Shown: positions 40,445 through 51,624, counted from the first letter of the stretch. The stretch: 64,000 bases of DNA from Manduca sexta (GCF_014839805.1 NC_051142.1:17640589-17704588), one strand, 5' to 3'. A program made the numbers and translations. Notes: generated by a model not told the origin, from the letters alone.

Positions 40445-42184
40445 TTATAATCAGTCAGCGGCTAACTGAAGTTTCTTTTAACAATAGTGTTGCCTTATCG
40501 TAACTTTTTTAATTTCCCGCATTTTTTCAACTTTTACTAGCCAATGTATATTGAACTCTGATCTAACGTGAAATGTACATACATTGTGCGATCACTAGTG
40601 GTGCGCGTGCGCCGCGCCGCAGTCTCTCTTCATTCATTTTTAAATGGACAGAAGAGTGTTTGGCGCAGACGCAGGGATCAGTTAAAACACGATTCTCGAT
40701 ATTCTTAAAACTACACGATAATTAATAATAGGTTTAAATAAGTACATACAAAGTTTAAAATGTGCGCATGCGACCAAAATCCGCGGCTTTTGGGAATATT
40801 AACTAATATAATAGGTAACGTTGGAAGTGGTGGCCTAAGGGAGGCGCCCATCGTGTTAGTCCTCCGAGAGTCCAGCACCTCGTGCGAAAACTAAGTATGT
40901 TACATTTAACACTTTGGCTCCTAACATAACACCCGCTTTCCGGATGCACCGCTGCATATAGGTACGACGTTCATTGGTCTCGGCGTCTCGGTGTCTCGGT
41001 GCGCCAATCTAAGACTTGTAATCAAACCCCGTGTAATATTCAACATCCTCTGTGTGGTTACATACAGTTTCTAAATCTAACATTTATCGGTATAAATAAA
41101 ATATTTTAAAACTTTAAAATTGTTCCTACTTACATAATATAGTTAATTCCACGTACAGATATGCGTTGACCACGTCAAAGGTCTCGGCGCTCACGGCGTC
41201 TATTTCTGCCACTGAGCTGCAGAGTGCTAGCGCTGTTGTATACATATTTGAGAATCAGTGCTATAAGATGGTAGACATAAGGGCACCTTCCTTCTATAAT
41301 CGTTAGGTACATTTAACTAAATTGCTTACATAATAGGTATAACATTACTACGTCAGACGTGGCTAAAACCCATGGGATTATTAAAATGATTTACAATTAA
41401 ATGCTAAACCCTCGAGATCAAAACTTATTATTATTGGAATGACTAGATTCTACTTCACGTCATTACTTCTAAGTGCGTGGAACCTTTTATGTCCGTTGTA
41501 GTACTTTCTAAAAGTAACACAACTAGAAACAGTGACCACTACAACTAACTTCAAACCTCTGGAGTCCGAGACAGTGTATCAGAAGCCTTCATTAGAAATG
41601 ATCTACTATATCCATAAGATACTTTTTCTCGTCGTAGTAGACTTTGGTTCATAGTATTGTATTTGATACCAGTGACAAACTAAATATGCCTATTTTAAAT
41701 AAGTTATTTTAGTTTCTGTCTGGAACGTAAAAACTTTTAAAGTGCTTGGAGTGTCGATAAACTTCTCCAGTACTTTTGACTCACACTTGCTTGCTACGTT
41801 CCTGTATATACTATAAATATTTTTGTACACTCACTATAACAAATAGATAAAAACCTTCATGTAGGCCCTCTACACACTAATACTCATAAAATTGCTCTCT
41901 TTTTTTCTATAATAAAGTATAACTACTCACGGTGCAATGTGTCAGAAGTTTTATAAACACTCGCAAAGTTATCAGAAGGGCTTTAAAATTTTAAAATAAA
42001 GCAGTCGTTTACATCCACACGCGACACAATCCATGAACAGTGAACACAGCTAACGCCTGACAGGATTCCTTGACATTGTCAAAACAAGCCTTGCCAGAGA
42101 CGAGTGAGAAACATTAGGCTTATTTAAAATAATTGGAAGTAGATGTAAGATTCGGTCGGAATCGCAACGCGTGTATGACGGGAG

Positions 42185-45100
42185 CTAGTCGTCGGGCGCC
42201 AGCGCCGCCAGCACCGCCACCCGCAGCGGCCCCAGCACTGCCGCCGGCACCGACGCCAGCCCCCACACCCCGCACGCCGCCGCCGCCGCCGCCTCTGTCA
42301 CCACATCGGCGAGGTAAAGGATTAAGTCGCAAGTGTCGCGTGTACAGGTCACTGCGGCGGGACTCACCCGGCCGCCCCTTGGGCACGGCGCAGAGCGCGA
42401 GCAGGCGCCACTCCGCGCCCACCGCCGCGCTGCGCGACCACGCCCAGCACCACGCCGCGCTCGTCACCAGCTGCGTCAGCTCTGCGCCGACACACCACGT
42501 GCTCACCGACACATTCATACACCAATACTGTACTCGCTCACAAACAATTACACCACAATACTGACCCAACACCACGATGACCAAGACGTCGCTCATGTAG
42601 AGCATTCCCTCGGCGTGTGTGAGCGTGTCGCACGACTCCACGTAGAGCAGCAGCAGAGCGCACAGGCGGCTCGCGGCGGGCTCCTGTCGCGACGGGAACA
42701 ACACGCCCGCCGCGTACGGCACCGCCACCGACACCACGCCCGTCACGGCCGGGGACAGCGCCGGCAGGATGAAGCGACCGCACTGCAATATATTAACTTA
42801 CACAGGGACCACCCTTGAACCAGTGGTGCACCTACCGTGTAGGTACGTGTTGTTCCAAGGTGCGATAGAATTGTATGCTTATTTTGAAAACAGCACCAAA
42901 GAAACGGTTAAAGGTTATTAAGCAGATACCACAGAGAACAAGTACAGGACCATAAAACGAAACAATATTTTACAATCTTCTATATCTACATATCTATATC
43001 TATACTTTCTATACTTATAATAAATCTGTAGAGAGGCAATTCTGTACATGAAATATATTTCCAAAATAACTATCAGGGGGTGATTAGGGATCGATACTGA
43101 TGCCAAAAATGCAATTAGTCAAATTTTTGTCTGTCTGTCTGTATAACCGTTATAGAAACAAAAACTACTCGACGGATTTTAACGAAACTTGATACAATTA
43201 TTTTTTATACTCCTGTGCTGGTTATAGTATACTTTTCATCACGCTACAATTAATAGGAGCAGAGCAGTGAAGGGAAATGTTGGGAAAACCGGAGAAGTTA
43301 CTCCATTTTCTGAGCTTCCGTCGCGTGTGCAACCTTAATGGTTAAAGCTACACAGAAATCATGTATGACGGAAATGTTCTCCTTAAAATTATGTAAAAAA
43401 TATCCCACGACAGCATATGTCTATCTTTTATGGTTGACTCACAATAACACGTGTAACTCCCGATAGCTTAGCAATTCGAAGCTTTCTCATTATATGTGTC
43501 TACTCTTACGTTTATAACACTCTCAGTCAGCCCCGGATCTAGGGGGGGGGCAAGCCAGGGCCCGTGCCCCGGGCGACATACCTGACAATTTAGAGGGCGG
43601 GAAATTCAAACTTGGCAGACGAATACACATCTCATCATTAACGCAACTTTGACTACTGCGACATCTATACTCTATACTATTATATAAAGCTGAAGAGTTT
43701 GTTTGTTTGTTTGAACGCTCTAATCTCAGGAACTACTGGTTCAAACTGAAAAATTCTTTTTGTGTTGGATAGCCCTTTGTTTGTGGAGTGCTATAGGCTA
43801 TATATCATCACGCTACACCCAATAGGAGCGGAGCAGAAATGGCTAATCTCAGGAACTACCGGTTCCAACTGAAAAATTATTTTTGTGTTGGATAGCTCTT
43901 TGTTCGTGGCGTGCTATAGGTTATATGTCATCACGCTATACCCAATAGGAGCGGAGCAGTAAAGGATAATTTCAGGAACTACCGGTTCGAACTGAAAAAA
44001 TATTTATGTGTTGGATAGCTCTGTATTCGTGAAGTGCTATAGGTTATAATATATCATCACGCTATACCCAATAGGAGCGGAGCAGTAATGGCTAATCTCA
44101 GGAACTGCCGGTTCGAACTCAAAAAATCTTTTTGTGTTGGATAGGCCTTTGTTCGTGGAGTGCTATAGGTTATATATCATCATGCTATACCCAATAGGAG
44201 CGGAGCTGTAATGGCTAATCTCAGGAACTGCCGGTTCGAACTGAAAAATTCTTTTTGTGTTGGATAGTCCTTTGTTTGTGGAGTGCTATATATTATCACA
44301 CTGTACCCAATAGGAGCGGTTCAGTAATGGCTACTCTCAGGAACTATCGGTTCGAACTGAAAAAATATTTTTATGTTGGATAGCCCTTTGTTCCTGGAGT
44401 GCTATAAGCTATATATCATCACGCTATGACCAATAGGAGCAGAGCAGTAACAGTTTCAACATGTTGCAAAAACGGGGAAAATATATTATTTTTGAGAGCT
44501 TCTATTGCGTGCGCTGCGTAAACGGTTAAAGTTATGCAACAATGATGTATGACGGGATTGTTCCTCTTAAAAAGTTATACAAAAATTTATTATAAAACAA
44601 AGTCCCCCGCTGAATTTGTCTGCCTGAACGTGTTAAACTCAAAAACTACCCAACGTATTAGGATAAAATTTGGTATGGAGACAGTTTGAGACCCTGGGAA
44701 GAACATGGGGCTTCCGGGAAAATATATAGCGGAAAACTTTAGCCTGAAAAACTTTATAACGCGGGCGGAGCCGCGGGCAAAAGGTAGACCAGTATATAAC
44801 ACACATAAATTATTTCCCGCGGAGCGCGAAATGATGATGATGATGACAAAAGTAAAAATATAGGTGGTTAGGGGCGGCATTATCCAGATTTTGCCTCGCC
44901 TTAAAAAAATTCAAGATCCGGGGCTGCTCTCAGTCATCCCTAATTAAAAAAGTTAACATTATTAAATATAGCTTTTGCCCGCGGCTCCGCCCGCGTTATA
45001 AAGTTTTTCAGGCTAAAGTTTTCCGTTATAAAAGTAGTAGTTTCCCGGGAGCCTATGTTCTTCCCAGGGTCTCAAACTGTCTCCATACCAAATTTCATCT

Positions 45101-48100
45101 TAATACGTTGGGTAGTTTTTGAGTTTAACACGTTCAGGCAGACAGATGCAGCGGGGACTTTGTTTTATAATATATTTTTAGAACTTTTAAGAGGAACAAT
45201 CCCGTCATACATCATTGTTGCATAACTTTAACCGTTTACGCAGCGCACGCAACGGAAGATCTCGAAACTAATAATTTTTCCATGTTTTTGCAACATGTTT
45301 CATTACTACTCCGCTCCTATTGGTCATAGCGTGATGATATATAGCCTATAGCACTCCGGGATCAAAGGGCTATCCAACGCAAAAATATTTTTTCAGTTTG
45401 GACTGGTAGTTCCTGAGATTAGCCATTACTGCTCCGCTCCAATTGGGTATAGCGTGATGATATATAGCCTATAGCAATCCACGAATAAAGAGCTATCCAA
45501 CGCAAAAATAATTTTTCAGTTTGGACCGGTAGTTCCTGAGATTAGCCATTACTGCTCCGCTCCTATTGGGTATAGCGTGATGATATATAGCCTATAGTAC
45601 TCCACGAACAAAGGGCTATCCAACGCAAAAAGAATTTTTCAGTTTGGACCGGTAATTCCTGAGATTAGCCATTACTGCTCCGCTCCTATTGGGTATAGCG
45701 TGATGATATATAGCCTATAGCACTCCACGAACAAAGGGCTATCCAACGCAAAAAGAATTTTTCAGTTTGGACCGGTAGTTCCTGAGATTAGCGCGTTCAA
45801 ACAAACAAACAAACAAACAAACAAACAAACTCTTCAGCTTTATATAATAGTATAGATTCCATAAAAAAAAATCATAGAAATCGGTATAGAAACACCAAAG
45901 TTATACATGAAATACGCTAATAATAAGCCATCACGCGTGAATACTGAATCATGCTATATGCTTCCTTCGATTTCACCAGGATCCCATCATCAGACCCTGA
46001 CCGGACAATCGGACCACCTGCATACCACCATACATTAAAAAAACACCCCGACAAATTGAGCACCTCCTCCATTTTTGAAGTCCGAAATCCACGCGGGCGA
46101 AGCTGCGGGCGGAAGCTAGTGAATAATAAACTCGTATTTCACTCGTTTCACGTAAAATGCTGCATAGACAGTATAAAGTATAAATAGTCTGGTGTTTTGC
46201 ACTCACGAGCAGGAGCGTGCAGAGCGGCGCGGCGAGCGCGGCCGCGAGCCCCGAGCCGAACACCAACGGCGCTGTCAGCGCATGCGGACTCAGCGCCGCC
46301 GACAGCCACAGGCACGGACCGCCCACCGCCGCGAACAACGCGCTGCCGCCACACCGCAACCATTACATCACCCAATCGTTCGATGGATTTAGATACATTT
46401 CGATAAAGTAAACAATACTTATACCTAGATTTACATAGATATTTTAAAGAACACTTCAAGCCAGGATCAGCGTGGCACGCATTTATAATAATAGTTAAAT
46501 GTTAGTCACCCTTTAACAATCCTATAGTCGGTAACATCCCTCAAGGCGCTGACGACGACGACGGCAAGCGCCGGCGAGACAACGTGCGCGTGCACACACA
46601 CGAGCGCGTGCAAGCGCGCAGGCGCGGCGCGCGGCGGCGACCGGCTTCCGCACGAGTAGTATATGTACCAGAGAGGTAGGTACGAGACGTAGTGAGTGTA
46701 TAGAGGGCCTGGCAACAGGGCAATCTTTTATTATGATATTTGATTACACCGGTTTTATATCAAACTTATAGAAATTCTAAAAACAGTACCTAATCTGTTA
46801 AGTTTTTGTGCGTCACGTAACAAAAAGATAATCAATTGCTATCCTCGATTGATTTTAATGGTAAGCGAAATTTTTGTTAAGATTAAGGATATAAAATTAA
46901 AAAAGCAAGGCAAAGAGGAGGATGAAAAAATAATGCAAATAAAATTCCACGCGGAGTCGCAAGCACAGTTAGGATATAAACAATTACAATCCCACTATTA
47001 TCAATATTACTTATAGTAACAGCAATAATTCGATATGTGTAGATCACTTTTACGCATTTGTTGTTTAAAATATTTAAATAGCGTTTATGTTGGAGATATT
47101 TTGCTCTAGACACCTCATTGCGCCTTAGTGGCAGGTCTCCCGTTTGCGGAAGTTCTCGATCAACAGTAGACATACATACTTACTATGCTAAGCAAGACTA
47201 TAATCAATGTCGCATGCTTAGTAACATAAAGCGGAAACACCCAGAAACATCCACAACATTTAAATTACCTATAAAAAACAGCATCAATTTACGTAAAATC
47301 TTCATCGGTGGGTTCTGACGACACACTCCATCGATCGGCTTCGTAATCGTACTCCGGACTGGATCCTGATGATACCGTCAGAACATCTTCATTTTCAGAC
47401 GTCGGCTGCGGCGAAACGCTAAGGAGATCCGCGTCGGGGTCCACTGGGTGACGAATTTCAAAAGTCGGCAAGTCGTACGGCGGGCGCATCTCAAGGGAGG
47501 GATGGAATTCAACATGACGTACTTCAACCGGGGGACGATTACCTCCTTGCGGCCTATCGCCTGGCTGACGTCTCCGAAATTGCTGTCGATTGTCCATAGT
47601 CTGACGCCTTTCCGGCAGAGGACGCGTATCTACTCGAATCCTAGCGCTCGGGGGCCGCCGGTGAAATGGCTGACGCCTATCCAGAGGCTGACGGCGGTCG
47701 AATGGCTGACGCCTGTCAAATGGCTGCCGTGTATCATCTAATACACGATACATACCAGTATGACGTGTTTCATTTTGCTGACGATATACACCAGTCTGAC
47801 TTGATCCATTTTGCTGAGGTAATTCATCAGACTGGCGTGTTTCATTTGACTGAACAGAACCACCTAGCTGATCAGTTCCATCTTGCTGACGAGATTCACC
47901 AGTCTGGTGTGTTTCATCCGGCTGAATAGCATCACCAGATTGGCGGGTATCGTTTAGTTCATCAGATACACCCGGCTGTGTTTCAAGTGGGCCGATCTCG
48001 CCAGGCGGTCGCGTTTCATCAGGCTGATGCGATTCTCTAGCCGGACCTGGTTCAAATGATGGTCGCATTTGACTGGGCGGAAACGTTTCCACAGCCTGCC

Positions 48101-51100
48101 GCGTTTCACCAAGCTGCCGAATTTCATTAGCCGGACGGACTTCTCCAACTTGACGCGGTTCAACTGGTTGCCACAGTGCACCGGGCGGCCGCATTTCAAT
48201 TATAGGGGGACGTAACACTGGGTGGTAATTACCCGACACTGCCGCTATAGGCATTGGCGGAGGAAAATACTCCAACATCCATCTTAGGTTCTGATTTGCG
48301 GGTGGAATACTGTGCTCTATTGCCCATCGCAAGCGATTCTCGAAGTCACAGAGCGCGGGCCTTCTCGGCCTGACGCCGCCGCTGCCGTCGCCGTTGGTCC
48401 CCTCCGACCACAACGGGTACGAGTACACGTTCACCCCGCGGCTAGGGTCGCTTCCATCGGTTATTGTTATCACTCGAGGGTTTAAATCCATTGCGCGGAA
48501 ACTGACAGACTGCCTACAACTGACACGCTTTTAATAGACAAATTGTTTAACTACAAATTTATATTCGTGTATTCAACGCAAAAACAAATAAATAGGAGCT
48601 CTTATGACAAGTCGATGAGAAATCTCAAATAATATACCAACTACCTTTATAACAATCAGCTTTATTATAAGTACTGAAATAATATCGTGCACGATGACTC
48701 GCCCCACTATTCACTTATTGTCTAGTTCTCTACTCACGCATACTACAATGAATAACATCAGAAAATATACAATTTACCGTGTAAGGGAAAAAAATAGGAT
48801 TATAATCAATACAAAGTTTAGTATAACAGTATCAGTTTTCAGGAGCGTAAAGATACCACTAGATAGTTGCTCTGCTACAATTTTAATATTTATTTATTAT
48901 TTGTTCGGTATTCGTATTTTATAATAATTATTATTAGTACAAATAATATTACCGAATTTATAATAGAGACAATATAAACAGAAATAAAATAAAATAAAAA
49001 ACATAAATCATGGTTAATAATTTAGTAATAGCGTAAGTACTTATAAGAAAATGCGTAAGCATATAGATGTTTATATGTCGGTATGTGTTTATGCATGTGG
49101 TCTGACCCCACTCCTATATAAACCACATGGTAAATTTCAACATGAGAGCTGGCAATGTAATTTTTGTCGTGTTATTATGTTCATAATTTTGTGCACTTTC
49201 AATAAAATTTTAAGTTTTTGCATAATTAAATAATCTTTAATTAAGTACACCAAATTGTATTTCAAGTTTTTTTTGGTTTTTGTGGTTTTTCAAGGTTTTA
49301 TTTTTGGTAAAGTTTTTATGTTTTGTTAGTAAGAAATAAACCCAACAGAACTAAAACCAAAAGCTCATCAAAATCCTACTTCATTTTTAGTAGTTCTCTT
49401 CTGCATCTTCAAAATGTAAGGTTCACAACAATAATCTGTATCTATACTGACACCAATACAAAAATTATAATCATTCTAATTGTATTTAGTTTTGTGGATC
49501 TCTCTCTCTCTGTACCTTCAACTTCCAAGATCCAATAGCAATGGAATTAAAATGGATTTAGAGCTAAACAAATCTAAAGCTGATTTTAATATTGGTAAAA
49601 AAAGGACATACATTAGAACCTCCTACTTTTTTTAACTCTGTAAAAAATGACTATAAATAATAACACAAATATTAGGTAGAGCAACTTCCGTGACATATAG
49701 AAGGATTTTTGCAACGTTTTTCATATTACTAGATGGCATCAAACCACTGATGGCTCGTGACCGAGACTTGTACCAGTCCCCTAATCCTGAGACAACCTGC
49801 ATGGATGCAACACCCCTGCTAAAAAACTGGCGGGGCGCTTCTTCATGGATATGATCTACACAATTAAGATAAATTAATGAAGCTACTTAAGTTTTTATAA
49901 TTTATTTTAGGTTTCTGTTTATATTATCCAACAAATACATTTGTATACTCTATGATTAACACAGTTTTACCAAGTCAGTCAGTAGTTTTATCAAGACTTG
50001 AATGTCCAACTACATATATAGCAGCCAGCAGTTACCAATAATATGTGATTATCTTTTTCCACACTAAGCAGTAGTGTGCCACTGCAAACTTTGATTCTTT
50101 CAGTCACTTAGGACACTGTAGTCAGCTTTGTAATAATGGGGTTCTATAAAACTTAATACCTAACAGATGTCTCAAGGTAATGCATGCTGTGCTGTTATGT
50201 AGTGTGATTAGTTGATCTGGCTTCAATATTGTTTGTAGACAGAAAATGACATGCATACCATCAGATGGAGACATTGTATTTTTAAATTAGCCGCACACTT
50301 GCCATTAGAGCTACTATTTGCAAGCATTACAGTGAATTGAATTTTAAAACTTCCCAGTGCTTACATAAACATATTCTCTCTCAATAATATATGAAATCAA
50401 ATAAAACAGGATACCCTAAAGCCCCAATCTCGAAATGTAGTTACAAGGTTCAAAAAACAAATAAAATGACTAAACATACTGTTTTTGAAAACATTACATT
50501 GTTATTTTTCATTTCAAAACTGCTTGGAAATTTATTTTGCACTGATTTTCATGATCCTTTGACTTGTTCAGTTATCATTCTGGGGCAGTACTTATTTAAA
50601 ACAAAGCTAGTGAAACCAACAACTAAAAATGATTTTTTACAAATAGAATTTGCTAACTAAGTACCTATAAAGTGAAATGCAATATGTTGTGTGATGCCAC
50701 TACACTCAAACAGCTTGCCTGAATGCTTATATCTACTGTGGCTGTGATTGCATAATTATTCTTCCGGGTTTCAAATTCAAATTGATTTTTCTTTGGAAAT
50801 TTGTTAACTTAAATGATTTATTGATTTAATCAGTATCAGGATGATAAATATTAAATTATTTTTGAAAAACTATTATTGCATGATGAAAAGCAACTAATAC
50901 CTAGCAATGCATAGGGTTCCCTTAATGCACAGCAGAAGTAACAAGGCTTGGATTTTAAAGAACTAGCTACTTATATTAGTGAAAGGAAAAATTGAAATCA
51001 TTAAAAATCATTTTTACATTGTATTGCCATTGGGCTGCCTTGGTGATTTAATTATATTGCATGCGCGGTAGGACTACTGTTGTGACGTATCAGGTTAAAT

Positions 51101-51624
51101 CCTAGGTCTGGCAATCAAATCGGATGTTTTAATTCTGTATCATCCCAGAGGCTCAACCTCTATAACTATGGCGAAAACTGGGCGCCATGGTTACACCGCT
51201 GCTTTCCCCCTTAAAGGATAAAGGCGTGATGTGTTTTTGATATTGTTTTTATTTTGTTCTAAATTTTCCTGACAAAATGCTTGGTAGAAAATATTAGGTA
51301 TTTATAAATAAAGAATGCATAAAATAGTGAAAAAGTAGTCAATAAATTTGTCAGTCCTGGAAAATGCTTAAATAGAATTTCAATTACATGGGCTAGTGTG
51401 CAATGCGGTCTATAATGATCTACAAAACATGCGTAGTAGTTGCCTCCGGGTGCGCCCACTTTCGGCGCTAGGACAGCCAGCGTCATCGCGAGGAGAACAC
51501 CAACCACCATCCAGCGTCTACACAGTTCACGCCACAAATCCAACTTATATTCACTACTTCTCACGATAGCAGCCTTATTTTCAATATAAATTAACTCCGT
51601 AGTAGCTTGGGTATCACAGTCCAT
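42185..51624 (-). CDS. SLC10A7: SLC10A7-like membrane transporter, six exons
   Basis: Member of the SLC10 (bile acid/sodium symporter-like) family; vertebrate SLC10A7 is a Golgi/ER protein linked to calcium handling and glycosylation. Exons in transcription order: 51444-51624, 46510-46708, 46207-46342, 42566-42782, 42368-42481, 42185-42294; all phases agree and give 318 residues (human about 340). Recognisable matches: WMVVGVLLAMTLAVLAPKVG with the first TM; PLYTHYVSY with the human PLKPEITVSY region; DYRIVKG with INEWLLKG; AVGG then GSGLAAALAAPL; LCALLLLYVESCDTL with the segment ending in FCDTF. Helices are Ala/Val-rich and the C-terminus ends at APDD. Intron 1 uses a GC donor (GGAG|GCAACT). 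A 15-residue conserved core (human region CMPPPVSSAV) is absent between exons 2 and 3. Overall identity looks low, so it could be a diverged family member rather than a strict orthologue. Confidence 0.75.
42960..43440. repeat. Interspersed repeat in intron 3
   Basis: Contains ACTTATAATAAATCTGTAGAG, GTCTGTCTGTCTGTATAACC, 'CTACTCGACGGATTTTAACG', 'ATCACGCTACAATTAATAGG' and GCAGAGCAGTGAAG, a combination I recall from abundant lepidopteran elements. It shares the AATAGGAGC(A/G)GAGCAG core with the adjacent array but lacks tandem units. Boundaries are approximate. Confidence 0.6.
43520..43610. repeat. 'CCCCGGATCT' repeat fragment
   Basis: AGCCCCGGATCTAGGGGGGGG..GCCCGTGCCCCGGGCGACAT is a recurring GC-rich lepidopteran motif. 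An inverted relative (AAGATCCGGGGCTG) lies in the spacer of the large inverted repeat at about 44912-44930. Confidence 0.45.
43671..45856. repeat. Large inverted repeat with ~120-bp tandem arrays in both arms
   Basis: The left arm (43671 to about 44793) starts TCTATACTATTATATAAAGC and the right arm (about 44970-45856) ends with its complement. The inner arm ends are complementary too (GCGGGCGGAGCCGCGGGCAA against TTGCCCGCGGCTCCGCCCGC). Within the left arm the unit CCAATAGGAGCGGAGCAG..CTCAGGAACTACCGGTTC recurs about six times; the right arm has about four inverted units. A spacer of roughly 180 bases separates the arms, with an ATG microsatellite near 44832. An (ACAA)n tract closes the right arm near 45798-45830. 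No transposase frame is seen. It lies in intron 3 of the SLC10A7-like gene. Confidence 0.85.
45857..46128. repeat. Adjacent repeat ending in 'GCGGGCGGAAGCTAGT'
   Basis: Follows the inverted repeat directly: AATCATAGAAATCGGTATAG, CCAGGATCCCATCATCAGAC and GGGCGAAGCTGCGGGCGGAA then GCTAGTG, the usual 3' end of a frequent lepidopteran element. It overlaps no exon; SLC10A7 exon 3 begins at 46207. Confidence 0.6.
47289..48491 (-). CDS. Intronless hexapeptide-repeat protein nested in SLC10A7 intron 1
   Basis: A 400-residue open frame, on the same strand as its host gene, opening MDLNPRVITITDGSDPSRGV. I recognise no family. Residues 1-107 are non-repetitive and include FENRLRWAIEHSIPP and LRWMLEYFPPP. 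Residues about 108-352 are degenerate hexapeptides (units such as NETRQS, DETHQT, GESRQQ, GETRQA, DRRQPF), changing from acidic/neutral to Arg-rich around 255-320. Residues 353-400 are acidic with three variants of a D-x-x-S/T-V-S motif (DLLSVS, DVLTVS, DRWSVS). There is one cysteine (residue 48) and no signal peptide or TM helix, so the product is probably a soluble, largely disordered protein. A TATA element and Inr lie just upstream, implying a 12-nt leader. No poly(A) signal was identified with confidence. An 18-nt DNA period could by itself keep a frame open, so expression is unproven; the non-repetitive ends and promoter argue for a gene. Confidence 0.65.
   Translation of the reverse strand: MDLNPRVITITDGSDPSRGVNVYSYPLWSEGTNGDGSGGVRPRRPALCDFENRLRWAIEHSIPPANQNLRWMLEYFPPPMPIAAVSGNYHPVLRPPIIEMRPPGALWQPVEPRQVGEVRPANEIRQLGETRQAVETFPPSQMRPSFEPGPARESHQPDETRPPGEIGPLETQPGVSDELNDTRQSGDAIQPDETHQTGESRQQDGTDQLGGSVQSNETRQSDELPQQNGSSQTGVYRQQNETRHTGMYRVLDDTRQPFDRRQPFDRRQPLDRRQPFHRRPPSARIRVDTRPLPERRQTMDNRQQFRRRQPGDRPQGGNRPPVEVRHVEFHPSLEMRPPYDLPTFEIRHPVDPDADLLSVSPQPTSENEDVLTVSSGSSPEYDYEADRWSVSSEPTDEDFT
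48500..48536 (-). promoter_or_regulatory. Core promoter (TATA + Inr) of the nested gene
   Basis: On the minus strand TATTAAAA (48529-48536) precedes TCAGTT (48500-48505), the arthropod initiator. The first T of the TATA element is 33 bases upstream of the Inr A (48503), the canonical spacing. The start codon at 48491 follows 12 bases later in the context GCGCAATGG. A second TCAGTT lies between the two elements. Confidence 0.5.
51034..51236 (+). repeat. tRNA-like SINE in SLC10A7 intron 1
   Basis: GGCTGCCTTGGTGATTTAAT, then GCGCGGTAGGACTACTGTTG and CAGGTTAAATCCTAGGTCTG (decayed B box), followed by GGCGAAAACTGGGCGCCATGG and CCCCCTTAAAGGATAAAGGCG. The order is that of a lepidopteran tRNA-derived SINE; it is related to the copy at 57311. 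Confidence 0.6.

Larger units (their letters stand above)
38196..42184. other. ABCB 3' UTR and intergenic DNA
   Basis: Follows the ABCB stop codon. Possible poly(A) signals AATAAA lie at 38855-38860 and 39338-39343. The rest is AT-rich with no exon recognised. It contains the TIR element at 39979-40444. A GC-rich patch near 40595-40620 shows no open frame of interest. The region to 42184 downstream of the SLC10A7-like stop should hold that gene's 3' UTR on the minus strand. Confidence 0.55.

Noticed and set aside
42133..42564. Proline-rich 143-residue open frame on the plus strand
   Set aside because: Antisense shadow of the GC-rich SLC10A7-like exons 5 and 6; the minus-strand frame matches a family and the splice sites, while this one matches nothing.
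43680..45850. CRISPR-like array
   Set aside because: Units are contiguous ~120-bp repeats without unique spacers, in inverted arms, in a eukaryotic intron; this is a transposon-derived tandem array.
47666..47929. 87-residue open frame on the plus strand with HxADxxHQ-like repeats
   Set aside because: Antisense of the 18-nt periodic DNA in the nested gene; a periodic sequence leaves the opposite strand open by construction.
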